A stretch of DNA of 64,000 nucleotides from Streptomyces dioscori (GCF_003024195.1 NZ_KZ679056.1:1-64000), one strand, 5' to 3'. Positions 35,579-44,973 are shown, numbered from the stretch's first letter. Program-made: numbers and translations. The notes: generated by a model from the sequence alone, not told the origin.

Positions 35579-36865
35579 TCACCCCTTCCGGGCGGCCTCG
35601 CCCCCTGTTCTTCCCGTGCGCCGCACCTCCGCGGCCAGGAGCAGACAGCACACCGTGCCGAGCACGCCGACCCCGCCCACCACCGTGCTGACCGGCCAGA
35701 ACTCGGCCGCCGCCCCGGCCAGCGCCATGCCCACGCCCTGGATGGTCATCAGCCCGGCCGTGTGCACGGTCATCGCCCGCCCGCGCAGTTCCTCCGGCAC
35801 GGCGTCCACGAACCAGCGGTCGAGCCCCAGCGTGTACGCGCCCGTCGACCCGGCGACCAGCAGCGCGAGCAGGATCCAGCCGAGGTCCGGATGGAAGGGG
35901 TAGGCGAGGAGTGGCAGCAGGCCGCAGCCCGCGAGGGGCAGCACGATCCGGGAGCGGGCCGCCGGGGAGAGGGCGGAGCCCGCGTACAGCTCCCCCGCGA
36001 TCGTGCCGATGGGCATCGCGCACATCAGCAGCCCGATCCAGGCCGTGCCGACCCCGATCTCGTCGGCGTACGCGGCGGCCAGTGCCTCCGGTGCGACGAC
36101 GAACATCGGCGGCACCCAGAGCAGCAGGAGCAGCGCCCGTATCCGGCGGTCCGCCAGGACCTGCCGGGTGCCCGCGAGCGAGTACCGCATGAGCGGTCCG
36201 GCGCCGGTCCGCGCGGGCCTGCGCCGGGTGCCGACGCGCAGCAGCAGCGCGGAGGCGAGGAAGGTGCCGAACGTGATGACCAGCGCCCCGCGCGGGGACA
36301 CGAACGTCAGCAGGATGCCGCCCAGGCCGAAGCCCACGAGCACGGCGCTCTGCGACACGATCCGCAGCAGGGAGCGGCCCAGCACGAACAGGTCGCCGTC
36401 CCCGAGGATCTCGGCCAGCGTGGCCATCCGGGTGCCGCTGAACACCGGCGAGACGGCGGCGATGGCGCACCGCAGGGCGAGCAGGGCGGCGACGGGGGTG
36501 GCGGGCAGGGCCATCAGCGCCGCGCATCCGGCGCACACGAGGTCGCACACGACGAGCACCCGCCGGGCCGGGAACCGGTCGGCCACGCCGGACAGCAGCG
36601 TCCCGCCCACGAGGTAGGGCAGGAAGCCCAGCGCGAAGGCGAGTGCGCTGAGCAGCGGCGATCCCGTCAGCTCGTACACGAGGACGGTCAGGGCGATCTC
36701 GCTGACGACGACGCCCAGCAGGGACAGGGCGTGCGCGGCGAAGACGGCCCGGAATTCCCGGACGGCGAAGACCCGGCCGTACCCGCTCCCCCGCGCGTCG
36801 ACCGTGGGGGTGTCGACGGAGGGCGGCTCGGGTGCCGTCGTCGCGGTCTGTGTTTCTTCTGGCAT
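35579..36865 (-). CDS. MFS transporter (drug-efflux like)
   Basis: 428 aa. Twelve predicted membrane helices with MFS landmarks: the intracellular loop GVADRFPARRVLVVCDLV (motif A) after helix 2, and GTRMATLAEILG. The N-terminal ~30 residues are polar (TQTATTAPEPPSVDTPTVDA). Divergent from an ArsR-like HTH gene with an inverted repeat between them, a usual pump/regulator pair. Substrate not predictable. Confidence 0.88.
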   Translation of the reverse strand: MPEETQTATTAPEPPSVDTPTVDARGSGYGRVFAVREFRAVFAAHALSLLGVVVSEIALTVLVYELTGSPLLSALAFALGFLPYLVGGTLLSGVADRFPARRVLVVCDLVCAGCAALMALPATPVAALLALRCAIAAVSPVFSGTRMATLAEILGDGDLFVLGRSLLRIVSQSAVLVGFGLGGILLTFVSPRGALVITFGTFLASALLLRVGTRRRPARTGAGPLMRYSLAGTRQVLADRRIRALLLLLWVPPMFVVAPEALAAAYADEIGVGTAWIGLLMCAMPIGTIAGELYAGSALSPAARSRIVLPLAGCGLLPLLAYPFHPDLGWILLALLVAGSTGAYTLGLDRWFVDAVPEELRGRAMTVHTAGLMTIQGVGMALAGAAAEFWPVSTVVGGVGVLGTVCCLLLAAEVRRTGRTGGEAARKG

Positions 36866-36905
36866 GGGGAGCAGCGTCGCGTGACCGGACCGGACGGCCT
36901 AGAGT

Positions 36906-36921
36906 TTCGGCCCAGGCCGAA
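36906..36921. promoter_or_regulatory. Inverted repeat ttcggcc-ca-ggccgaa in the MFS/ArsR-like spacer
   Basis: Perfect 7-bp arms with a 2-nt centre in the 89-bp divergent spacer. Probable operator controlling both the pump and the regulator gene. Confidence 0.55.
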
Positions 36922-36954
36922 TCTTCGGGCCCGAGCCACCTCCCGGGAGGCGTG

Positions 36955-37938
36955 ATGCCGTACCACCTCCACTTCGGGGAGGACGACTTCCTCAACTGCC
37001 GTTTCGCGCTGTCGCCGCTGTGGGAGACGCACGAGGCGGTACGCACCCTGCGGCGCCCGGAGCGGCAGGGCTACCACCCCGCCTGGCTGCGCCGCATCCG
37101 TTCGGCGGCGGCCGGGCTTGACCTGGAGCCGCTGTGGCTGCTGATGCCGGAGCGCGGGAACAGCCCGGACTGTCTGATGCCGCCTCCGATCGGGCCGGCG
37201 GCCACCTTCGAGGAGGAGATCGCCGCCGTGCGCGCCACGGACCCCGGGCTCGCGCGGACCGAACTCGCGATCTCGCTCGCGGACACCCCGGGCGCCGCCG
37301 GGTCCCCGGCGGGCCGGGCGATGCTCGCCGACCCCGCCCGTGCGGTACGGGAGCTGGCGGACACGATGGAGGCGGCCTGGCACACCCTCGTGGAACCCGC
37401 CTGGCCGAGGCTGAGGGCCCTCCTGGAGGCCGACATCGCCTTCCACTCCCGCCGACTCGCCGAGGTGGGCCTCGCCGGGCTGCTGCCCGAACTGGACCGG
37501 CGGGTCGCCTGGGACGCGGGCAGGCTGACGGTCGACTCGCGGGGCGAGCACGTACGCGAACTGGGCGGCCAGGGGCTGGTGCTGATGCCCAGCGTCTTCA
37601 CCTGGCCGGACGTGGTGAGCGGCTTCGAGCCGCCCTGGCAGCCGGCACTGGTCTACCCGGCCCGGGGCATCGGGGGCCTGTGGGCCGAGTCGTCCGACCG
37701 CACGCCCGAGGCCCTCGTACGGCTGCTGGGCCGGGGCCGGGCCGCCGTGCTGGCCGCGCTCGCGGAACCCGCCGCCACCACGGCCCTCGCCCACCGCCTC
37801 GGCCTCGCCCCCTCGTCCGTCTCCGCGCATCTGTCGACGCTGCGTGACGCGGGCCTGCTCGTCGCACACCGGTACGGACACCAGGTGCTGTACGAGAGGA
37901 CACCGCTCGGCAGCGCGCTGGCCTCGGGCGGGGCCTGA
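36955..37938 (+). CDS. ArsR-like winged-helix regulator (DUF5937 type)
   Basis: 327 aa from ATG 36955, with gggagg four bases upstream. The C-terminal winged helix is recognisable: ALAEPAATTALAHRLGLAPSSVSAHLSTLRDAGLLVAHRYGHQVLYERTPLG. The N-terminal ~230 residues (MPYHLHFGEDDFLNCRFALSPLWETHEAV) match the ligand-sensing part of this actinobacterial regulator group. It is divergent from the MFS transporter with a shared operator-like repeat, so it probably represses the pump until an effector binds. Confidence 0.88.
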   Translation: MPYHLHFGEDDFLNCRFALSPLWETHEAVRTLRRPERQGYHPAWLRRIRSAAAGLDLEPLWLLMPERGNSPDCLMPPPIGPAATFEEEIAAVRATDPGLARTELAISLADTPGAAGSPAGRAMLADPARAVRELADTMEAAWHTLVEPAWPRLRALLEADIAFHSRRLAEVGLAGLLPELDRRVAWDAGRLTVDSRGEHVRELGGQGLVLMPSVFTWPDVVSGFEPPWQPALVYPARGIGGLWAESSDRTPEALVRLLGRGRAAVLAALAEPAATTALAHRLGLAPSSVSAHLSTLRDAGLLVAHRYGHQVLYERTPLGSALASGGA

Positions 37939-38068
37939 CGTTTCGGCGACGAACGGGAACGCGAAGGAGGCGGGCGGGTCGCGGTGTCGCACCCCTGACC
38001 GATAGATCCCTTATGTCACGATGGCCGGAAAACCGTCACTGACGGTCACCTTCGCCCAAGGGGGCAGG

Positions 38069-39106
38069 ATGTTCCGGCCGACCCGTACCCGTGTCCGTAC
38101 CCGCGCGACGCTCGCCGCGTCCGTCGCGTCCGTCGCGCTGGGGCTCGTGACGGGCTGTTCGTCCGCGCCCGAGGGCGATCCGGCCGCCCCGGCCCAGGAG
38201 ACCGGCGCCGCCAGCCCCGCCGCCGGCTCCCCGTTCTGGATCGACCCGCAGAGCCCCGCAGCCCGGCAGGCCCGAGCCTGGGAGCGGCAGGGCAGGGAGA
38301 ACGACGCCCGGCTGCTCAAGCGCATCGCGGACCGGCCCGCGGCACTGTGGCCGGCCGGTGACCACCCCGAGCCGAGGATCAGGGAGGCGACACGGGCGGC
38401 GGCCGGGGACGGGCGGACGCCCGTGTTCGTCGCGTACGACATCCCGCACCGCGACTGCGGTCAGCACTCGGCGGGCGGGGCGACCGACGCGGCGGCCTAC
38501 CGGGACTGGATCGACCGGTTCGCGGGGGCCCTGGGCGACAGCCCCGCGCTGGTCGTCCTGGAGCCCGACGCGGTCGCCCACATCGTGGACGGCTGCACAC
38601 CGGGCGAGTACCACGCGCAGCGCGAGCAGTTGCTCTCCGAGGCGATCGTGCGGCTGAAGCAGCAGCCGAACACGAAGGTGTACCTGGACGCGGGCAACCC
38701 CGACTGGATCGATGAGCCGCGGAAGCTCGTCGAACCCCTCCGGCGGGCCGGTGTCGCGAACGCCGACGGTTTCGCCCTGAACGTCTCCAACTTCCAGACG
38801 GACGGGATCACCAAGGAGTACGGCCGCCGTCTCTCGGAGTCGCTCGGCGGCAAGCACTTCGTGGTGGACACCAGCCGCAACGGCAACGGCCCGCTGCGGG
38901 GAGACCGTGCGCAGGCCTGGTGCAACCCGCCGGGCCGGGCGCTCGGCACCCCGCCCACCACCGACACCGGCGACCCCGTCGTGGACGCCTATCTGTGGAT
39001 CAAACGGCCCGGGGAGTCCGACGGACAGTGCCGGGGCGGCCCCGCGGCGGGCCAGTGGTGGGCGGACTACGCGCTGGGCCTGGCCCGCAACTCCAAGCCC
39101 CAGTAG
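38069..39106 (+). CDS. GH6 glycoside hydrolase, lipoprotein (CslZ-like)
   Basis: 345 aa from ATG 38069, with gggggcagg immediately upstream. The signal peptide ends in lipobox LVTGC. GH6 motifs in order: FVAYDIPHRDCGQHSAGG, LVVLEPDAVAH (acid residue region), VYLDAGNPDWI, GFALNVSNFQ, FVVDTSRNGNGP and YLWIKRPGESDGQC. GH6 enzymes cut beta-1,4-glucan. It converges on glxA with a 43-bp gap, beside the cellulose-synthase-like gene, so it likely trims or remodels the CslA glucan at hyphal tips, the role proposed for CslZ in Streptomyces. Confidence 0.92.
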   Translation: MFRPTRTRVRTRATLAASVASVALGLVTGCSSAPEGDPAAPAQETGAASPAAGSPFWIDPQSPAARQARAWERQGRENDARLLKRIADRPAALWPAGDHPEPRIREATRAAAGDGRTPVFVAYDIPHRDCGQHSAGGATDAAAYRDWIDRFAGALGDSPALVVLEPDAVAHIVDGCTPGEYHAQREQLLSEAIVRLKQQPNTKVYLDAGNPDWIDEPRKLVEPLRRAGVANADGFALNVSNFQTDGITKEYGRRLSESLGGKHFVVDTSRNGNGPLRGDRAQAWCNPPGRALGTPPTTDTGDPVVDAYLWIKRPGESDGQCRGGPAAGQWWADYALGLARNSKPQ

Positions 39107-39149
39107 GTCGCTCAGGTCGCTCGAAGGCAGCGGGCCGCCCGTCGGGGTG

Positions 39150-41150
39150 TCACTTCACCTGCACCCACTTCGCCTCGGACGGTGTCCCGTCCGCGTCCGA
39201 CACGAACAGCATGTACCAGCCGGGCGGCACCAGCGTCCGGTCCTTCGGCACGGCCACGGTCACCGAGTCCTTGCTCTTCGTGATCTCCAGCGCGATGGAC
39301 CGCTGCTCGACGTCCGTGGTGTGCGTGACCGCGCTGGGCCGCATCAGCCGGGCGTTCACGACCTTCTCCGGGTGCCGGGTCGCGAAGGTGGCGCGGCCCT
39401 CGCCGTCCACCTCCTGCGGTCCGTCGCCGAGGACGGGGCGGGCCTTGCCGTTCTTGTGCAGGGCGGGCGGGGTGAAGATCTCCATGCGCTGCTCGAAGTG
39501 GCCGAGCTTGGTGTTCTGCTGATCGTCGAAGAGCGGGTCGGAGCCGAAGGTGGCGATCCGGCCGTCGGGCAGCAGCAGCGCCTCGGAGTGGTAGTTGCGG
39601 CCGACCTTCGGCGAGGCGGCCGTACGGAACGAGTTGGACTTCGGGTCGTAGAACTGCGCCTTGTGGATGTTGCTGGCGCCGCGCCCGCGGTAGTCCTTGG
39701 CTCCGTTGGACGTGAACACCGAGTCGTCCGGCATGATCACGCTGTTCAGATAGCGGGTGCCCTGCGGCAGGTCGGGGCCGTCCTCGAAGGCGGGGTTCGC
39801 CTTCTTGAGGTCGACGACGGCCGTGCGCGAGGTCGACTCCTTGGACTCGCCGACCCCTCCGCCGCCGAGGATCATCACCTTCTGGTCCTGGGCGGGCGGC
39901 AGCAGGAGCGAGGTCGAGGTCTCCGTCTCGTCCGGGTCGCTCAGTCCTGGCACCTTCTGGAACTTGTTGGTCTTCAGGTCCCACAGGCCCGCGTCGCGGC
40001 CGAGTTCGGCGGGCCCGTAACCGGCGTTCGAGGCCGGGTAGAAGAGCTTGCCGCCCTTGGTGAGGAAGAGGGCCGGATAGGTGGGGAAGTACCGCTTGGG
40101 ACCGGGTGTCCACTTCTTCGTCCCCGGGTCGTAGATCTCGTTGTCACCGGGGTCGATCACGCCGACGTCGTCGAGCCCGGAGACCGCGAGCACCTTCCCG
40201 TCCTGGAGTCCGACGAGCGTCGGGTACCAGCGGGCCTTGTCCATCGGCTCGACGGGCACGTACTTCTCCGCCGTCGGGTCGAACTCGTAGGCGGCCCTGA
40301 TGCCCTGGAAGTCCTGCTTCTCCATGGTGATCTTCTCGGAGAGGCCGTACGTGTTGTCGGCGTCCTTGCCCTTGAGGCCGAGGATCTCGTACTGGGCGCG
40401 CTTGTCCGTGACCGGCGCCGGGCCGTCCTCGGTGGCCTCGACGAAGACCCGGGCCTCGCTCGCCTTGACCTTCGTCTTCCAGGGCTGCATGACGCCGGCC
40501 TTGTTGTAGGTGATCTCCTGGGTGCGCTTGGCCTTGGGGACGGTGACGTCGACACGGCTGACGTACTCGACGCCGGAGGGCGAGCGGAACCGGGTGCCCT
40601 TCTTCAGTGCGATGGCCTTGTCCGGGTTCTCGTTCTTCACCCGCATACCGCCGCCGGCCCGCTCGACCTCGCCGTCCAGCAGCTCGTAGCGGGCCGTGCC
40701 GCCGGCCACGAGCATGCGGCCGCTGGGCAGTTGGGCATGTCCGGCGCAGAAGAAGTCGGCCGGAGTGGCGATCTTCTTGAAGGTGTCGGCCTTCGGGTCC
40801 CACAGGACCGTGTCGAAGGACCCCTTGTCGAACTTCTTCTGCTCGTTGCCGGAGCCCGCGACGATCAGCACCTTGCCGGTGTGCAGGAGCGCCGCGTGGA
40901 TGGCGTTGGTGCGGAACTCCTTCGGGATGTCGAGCTGCTTCCACGAGCCGTACTTCGCCTGGTAGCCGGGCTGGGCGATCTTGTACTCGTAGTACTGCTC
41001 CGAGGCGAAGCCGATGGCGGCCGGCGCGTTGAGTCCGGCGAGCAGCGCGACGCCGCCGACGCCGAGCAGCCGCTTCTGGGTCTTCTTCGAGAGCGTCATC
41101 TTCAGTGACGCGTTCTTCACTGACGCCTTCTGCAAGGGCCGGTGGGCCAT
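39150..41150 (-). CDS. glxA: GlxA, cell-wall copper radical oxidase (galactose-oxidase-like)
   Basis: 666 aa from ATG 41150; its ribosome site aggagg lies inside the cslA end. N-terminal membrane anchor (LLGVGGVALLAGLNAPAAIGFAS), then a kelch-type propeller. Galactose-oxidase-family residues are all present: Cys135 in FFCAGHAQL and Tyr309 in ARWYPTL for the thioether cofactor, Tyr520-His521 in GRNYHSE, and His610 in AVTHTTDV as copper ligands. A C-terminal Ig-like domain ends the protein. In Streptomyces GlxA oxidises a glycan made with CslA and is needed for tip polysaccharide and morphology. 3 bp after cslA, same operon. Confidence 0.95.
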   Translation of the reverse strand: MAHRPLQKASVKNASLKMTLSKKTQKRLLGVGGVALLAGLNAPAAIGFASEQYYEYKIAQPGYQAKYGSWKQLDIPKEFRTNAIHAALLHTGKVLIVAGSGNEQKKFDKGSFDTVLWDPKADTFKKIATPADFFCAGHAQLPSGRMLVAGGTARYELLDGEVERAGGGMRVKNENPDKAIALKKGTRFRSPSGVEYVSRVDVTVPKAKRTQEITYNKAGVMQPWKTKVKASEARVFVEATEDGPAPVTDKRAQYEILGLKGKDADNTYGLSEKITMEKQDFQGIRAAYEFDPTAEKYVPVEPMDKARWYPTLVGLQDGKVLAVSGLDDVGVIDPGDNEIYDPGTKKWTPGPKRYFPTYPALFLTKGGKLFYPASNAGYGPAELGRDAGLWDLKTNKFQKVPGLSDPDETETSTSLLLPPAQDQKVMILGGGGVGESKESTSRTAVVDLKKANPAFEDGPDLPQGTRYLNSVIMPDDSVFTSNGAKDYRGRGASNIHKAQFYDPKSNSFRTAASPKVGRNYHSEALLLPDGRIATFGSDPLFDDQQNTKLGHFEQRMEIFTPPALHKNGKARPVLGDGPQEVDGEGRATFATRHPEKVVNARLMRPSAVTHTTDVEQRSIALEITKSKDSVTVAVPKDRTLVPPGWYMLFVSDADGTPSEAKWVQVK

Positions 41151-41153
41151 GGC

Positions 41154-42983
41154 CTAGCTACCTCCTGTCGTACTGCTGGAGACCGTTCCGGCGGCGCTGC
41201 CCGCGAGGGCCGGGGCGGGTTCGGCCGCCTCGCCGATCCGGACGGCGGGCACGAGGTGCCGCTGTGCCCTGCGGGCCCTGGCGCGGGTCGCGGTCCACAC
41301 CGCAACCGGGGAGAGGGAGATGGCCAGCGCGAGGACCGCCCAGGTGCGCATGGCCGCGTGGGTGTGGTCGAGCACGAACGACGCGACCAGGGACGACGTC
41401 AGGACCGCCGCCCAGAAGAGATGGATACGGAAGGTCGCGACACGGTCCGCGCTGGTGTCGCCGCCCTTGGGGGTGATGACGAACCGGCTGGGACGGCGGA
41501 TCAGGGCCGCACCCAGGGACTTCAGGTAGATGGGCGCGGAAAGAGCCGACATCGCCATGCCCGCCAGACCGCCCGAGCCCTCCGGTTCGTGCGGGGAGAC
41601 GTTGTGCCGCCGGTTCCACAGATACAGCCCGACCTGGAGTGCGGCCGCGTCGCTGTAGAGCATCAGCCACATGGAGGCGGAGACCTGGGTGCCGGACGCC
41701 CCGAAGCACAGGAACAGGACGCAGCTCAGGATGCCCAGCAACCAGTTGACGGCCGTCATCGGGTAGTAGACGAGCATCAGCGTGTACGAGAACAGCCGTC
41801 CCGGCGGCATCGTGAAGGGTGCCTTCCAGTACTGCTTGAACAACGTCTCGTAGGTGCCGCGCGACCAGCGCATCTGCTGGGTGAAGAAGTCGGTCCAGGA
41901 GGCGGGGCCCTCGCCGACGGCGAGCACGTCAGGGGTGTAGACGGACTCCCAGTGGTGACCGGTCCTCGGGTTCTTGTGCCGGTGCATCTCGAAGCCGGTG
42001 GCCATGTCCTCCGTGATCGAGTCGTACAGGCCGCCGACCTGCTTCACGGCCGCGATCCGTACGACGTTGTTGGTACCGACGAACATGGGTGCGCGGTAGC
42101 GGTTTCCGGCACGCTGGATCAGCGCGTGGAAGAGGAACTGCTGGGACTCGGCCGCCTTGGTGACGGGAGTGGTGTAGTTGCCGTACACCTGCGGGCCGAC
42201 GACGAAGGCGACGTCCGGGTCACGGAAGTAGCCCATCATCCGTTCCAGGAACTCCGGGAGCGGGACGTGGTCCGTGTCCACGGAGGCGAAGAAGTCGTAA
42301 CTGCCGCCGTGCATCGCGATCCACGCGTTGTAGTTGCCGTGCTTGGTACGGGCCTTGTGGACGCCCTTGGCCCTGTTCCACTCGGGCACACCGTGCCGGG
42401 TGAAGTGGCGGACGCCGAGCTCCTCGCAGAGCGCCTTGGCCTGCTCGTCGTCCCCCTCATCCAGGAGCCAGACGTCCACCGGTCCTGTGTGGGTGACCCT
42501 GACGGCCCCTTCGAGGGTGGCGCGGACCATCGAGAGCGGTTCCTTGCCGGGGACGAAAGTGGTCAGGAAGGCGACCCGGGTTCCCTCCGCGGGGGTGACG
42601 GGGACGGGATCCCTGGCCACCATCGTCGCGTGCGCGATCGACACGACGTTGACGACCATGAAGAGCTCGATCAGGCCGATCGCCACGAGCATCGTGATGT
42701 CGAGGCCGACCAGCCAGCGGGCGCCGCCCTCACGCTCCACCCAGTGGGTGGGCCACACGAGATAGACCAGCAGGAGTCCTGTGAGCACCGGGGCGAGCGT
42801 CATGAGCAGGACGGCTCGTATTCGGTGCGGCTCGCTCGACAGGAGCTTGGTGTACTGCACCCGGTAGGCCGAGCCGGACGGCTCCGTGAGCGGTCCGGCC
42901 AACCTGCTGTGGGTGTCGTAGTCGTAGCCCTCCGGCCGCACAGCGCCCTCCAGTGCCCATTGATCGAACAAGCCGATACCCAC
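41154..42983 (-). CDS. cslA: CslA, cellulose-synthase-like glycosyltransferase
   Basis: 609 aa. GT2 processive synthase: D,D,D,QxxRW residues in VWLLDEGDD, SVDTDHVPL, ITEDMATGFE and QQMRWSRG, flanked by two N-terminal and about five C-terminal membrane helices. It makes a beta-glucan at growing hyphal tips, where in Streptomyces it interacts with polarity proteins; scy, a polarity-scaffold gene, is about 12 kb away in this window. First gene of the cslA-glxA operon. The upstream 530 bp are repeat-rich with no other gene. Confidence 0.95.
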   Translation of the reverse strand: MGIGLFDQWALEGAVRPEGYDYDTHSRLAGPLTEPSGSAYRVQYTKLLSSEPHRIRAVLLMTLAPVLTGLLLVYLVWPTHWVEREGGARWLVGLDITMLVAIGLIELFMVVNVVSIAHATMVARDPVPVTPAEGTRVAFLTTFVPGKEPLSMVRATLEGAVRVTHTGPVDVWLLDEGDDEQAKALCEELGVRHFTRHGVPEWNRAKGVHKARTKHGNYNAWIAMHGGSYDFFASVDTDHVPLPEFLERMMGYFRDPDVAFVVGPQVYGNYTTPVTKAAESQQFLFHALIQRAGNRYRAPMFVGTNNVVRIAAVKQVGGLYDSITEDMATGFEMHRHKNPRTGHHWESVYTPDVLAVGEGPASWTDFFTQQMRWSRGTYETLFKQYWKAPFTMPPGRLFSYTLMLVYYPMTAVNWLLGILSCVLFLCFGASGTQVSASMWLMLYSDAAALQVGLYLWNRRHNVSPHEPEGSGGLAGMAMSALSAPIYLKSLGAALIRRPSRFVITPKGGDTSADRVATFRIHLFWAAVLTSSLVASFVLDHTHAAMRTWAVLALAISLSPVAVWTATRARARRAQRHLVPAVRIGEAAEPAPALAGSAAGTVSSSTTGGS

Positions 42984-43036
42984 ACAAAAGTGGCATTACG
43001 TCGGCGTGTCGAACGGAGGGGGTCCAGGTGGGTGTT

Positions 43037-43075
43037 GTCTCCGACGGGCTGTCTCCGACGGGTTGTCTCCGACGG
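43037..43075. repeat. 14-bp tandem repeats upstream of cslA
   Basis: gtctccgacgg occurs three times at exact 14-bp spacing (43037, 43051, 43065), 50-90 bp upstream of the cslA start. Could be a regulator array or a slippage-prone tract. Confidence 0.65.
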
Positions 43076-43129
43076 TTGGGCGGGGGGCCGGGGGGTGCAC
43101 TACCGGGTGCGGCCCGGCGGGGGCTGGCC

Positions 43130-43471
43130 GCGCAGTTCCCCGCGCCCCTAAAAGCGGCGGTCCGGTGCGGGCCGTATGTGGCTGGCCGCGCCGTTCCCCG
43201 CGCCCCTGAAAGCGGCGGTCCGGTGCCGGTCGTACGTGGCTGGGCGCGCCGTTCCCCGCGTCCCTGGAAGATGGGGTGCTGTAGGCCGCCTGCTTTTTGG
43301 GGGCGCGGGGAACTGCGCGATCGGCCCCCACCGGGCCGCAGCCGAAAATGCGCCCGCAGCGCCACGCGCTCCTCAGGGGCGCGGGGAACTGCGCGGGCAA
43401 CCCCCGCCGGGCCGCGGCCGGGACCGAAACCCGCAGCGTCACGCACCTTTCAGGGGCGCGGGGGACGGCGC
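43130..43471. repeat. Six-copy GC-repeat array filling the cslA upstream gap
   Basis: Three cores point one way (43130-43149, 43188-43207, 43246-43265) and three the other (43299-43318, 43375-43394, 43452-43471), giving a head-to-head array able to fold into long hairpins. Each is followed or preceded by related G/C segments such as gccccaccgggccgc. With the 14-bp repeats this accounts for the 42984-43515 gap; no gene seen. Confidence 0.8.
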
Positions 43472-43515
43472 GCGACTCAGCCCCGCCGGGCCGCGGCCGG
43501 GAAAAAGTAGCGGCG

Positions 43516-43809
43516 TCACTCCGACAAGTGGCGCTCAACCGTGGACACCTTGGACGTGAGCCCGTCCGTCACCCCCGGCCGGATGTCCGCCTTCAGGACG
43601 AGGGAGACCCGGGGCGCCCGCGCCTCAACCGCGGCCACGGCCCGCCGCACGACGTCCATGACCTCGTCCCAGTCACCTTCCAGCGACGTGAACATCGCGT
43701 CCGTCCGGTTCGGCAGCCCCGACTCGCGAACGACCCGCACGGCGTCGGCGACGTACTCCCCCACGTCCTCCCCGACACCCAGCGGCGTCACGGAAAAGGC
43801 GACGATCAT
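43516..43809 (-). CDS. MTH1187/YkoF-type thiamine-binding-like protein
   Basis: 97 aa. Matches the small MTH1187 family: MIVAFSVTPLGVGEDVGEYVADAVRVVRESG, TSLEGDWDEVMDVVRRAVAAV and VSLVLKADIRPG. Members have a ferredoxin-like fold and some bind thiamine; the true role is unsettled. Its ATG overlaps the stop of the upstream DUF3817 gene (ATGA), so the two are co-translated. Confidence 0.88.
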   Translation of the reverse strand: MIVAFSVTPLGVGEDVGEYVADAVRVVRESGLPNRTDAMFTSLEGDWDEVMDVVRRAVAAVEARAPRVSLVLKADIRPGVTDGLTSKVSTVERHLSE

Positions 43810-44150
43810 GCGCCCACGATCCCCTCGTTGCGCGCACGGGACTTGATGACCGCGGCCTCGGCCTCACCCTTGAGCTTGCGCTCGGCGAAGAACCCGCCGG
43901 TCGGCAGCACGGACAGGACGAAGTACAGCGCCGCGGTCTTCAGCCCCCACTTGGCCCGGTTCCACGCATCTGCCCAGAAGATCACGTACAGCACGAAGAG
44001 GACGCCGTGGATCATGCCCATCACCGGCACCGCATTGAAGTCCGTGGTCCGCTTCAGCACGGAGCAGACGAGCAGCAGCAGGAACGAGACGGCTTCCGGG
44101 CCGGAGACCAGACGGAGGCGGCGGAGGGCGGAGGCGGTCTTGATGTCCAC
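43806..44150 (-). CDS. DUF3817 membrane protein, paralogue 2
   Basis: 114 aa from GTG 44150, with aaggtg upstream. Three helices: AVSFLLLLVCSVLKR, VMGMIHGVLFVLYVIFWADAW and LYFVLSVLPTGGFFAERKL. Related to the product at 34566-34904. First gene of a two-gene unit with the MTH1187-like gene, divergent from the AIM24 operon. Function unknown. Confidence 0.87.
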   Translation of the reverse strand: MDIKTASALRRLRLVSGPEAVSFLLLLVCSVLKRTTDFNAVPVMGMIHGVLFVLYVIFWADAWNRAKWGLKTAALYFVLSVLPTGGFFAERKLKGEAEAAVIKSRARNEGIVGA

Positions 44151-44339
44151 GGGTCACCTTCGGTGTTTGTGAATGAGAGCACAAGCGTTGGCCCATTGTG
44201 GCATTGGAGCGCCGGCGGACCGCCTCAGGGGTACGAGGGCGGTCCCGGGACGAAGCCCCTAGGGGGACACTCCGGGTCGTTCTCCACCCGTGGGACCTGT
44301 CGGCGGAGACGGCCCGCCCGATACCTTCACCTCGTGGCG

Positions 44340-44972
44340 ATGTTCCGACTACAAGGCAGCAAGGTGCTGGCCGTCGACATGACCGGCGACGCCGTGAAGG
44401 CGAAGAACGGCTCCATGGTCGCGTACGACGGTCAGATGGCCTTCAAGAAACTCAGCGGCGGCGGCGAAGGCATCCGTGGCATGGTGACGCGCCGGATCAC
44501 CGGCGAGCAGATGACCCTCATGGAGGTGAAGGGCCAGGGCACGTGCTGGTTCGCCGACCGGGCCAGTGAGATCAACCTCGTGAGCCTCCAGGGCGACAAA
44601 CTCTTCGTGGAGTCGAGCAATCTCCTGGCGACGGACTCGGGCCTGCGTACGGGCACGTCCTTCACGGGGCTGCGGGGCGCCTCGCAGGGCAACGGGCTGT
44701 TCACGACGACGATCGAGGGCCACGGCCAGGCGGCGATCATGTCCGACGGCCCGGCGGTGGTGCTGCGGGTCAGCTCGCAGTACCCACTGACCGTCGACCC
44801 GGGCGCGTACATCGCCCACCAGGGCGATCTGCGGCAGACCTTTCAGTCCGGCGTGACGTTCCGCACGTTCATGGGCGAGGGCGGCGGCGAGGCCTTCCAG
44901 ATCCGCTTCGAGGGCGACGGAGTCGTCTACGTGCAGCCCAGTGAGCGCAACTCGATCGCGGGAGACGTGTGA
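44340..44972 (+). CDS. AIM24-family protein, gene 1 of 3
   Basis: 210 aa from ATG 44340; GTG 44334 in frame is an alternative, 7 nt after a -10-like TACCTT, which would make it leaderless. AIM24/TerD-like beta-barrel features: AKNGSMVAYDGQMAFKK, GQGTCWFADRASEINLVSLQGDKLFVESSNLLA, and the C-terminal FQIRFEGDGVVYVQPSE. The family is named after a yeast mitochondrial protein; its bacterial role is unknown. Heads a run of three related genes with 1-bp gap or 4-bp overlap junctions, implying a complex of paralogues. Confidence 0.9.
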   Translation: MFRLQGSKVLAVDMTGDAVKAKNGSMVAYDGQMAFKKLSGGGEGIRGMVTRRITGEQMTLMEVKGQGTCWFADRASEINLVSLQGDKLFVESSNLLATDSGLRTGTSFTGLRGASQGNGLFTTTIEGHGQAAIMSDGPAVVLRVSSQYPLTVDPGAYIAHQGDLRQTFQSGVTFRTFMGEGGGEAFQIRFEGDGVVYVQPSERNSIAGDV

Positions 44973-44973
44973 C

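Noticed and set aside
43130..43471. CRISPR-like array
   Set aside because: Repeats alternate orientation, spacing is irregular, intervals are themselves similar, and no cas gene is present.
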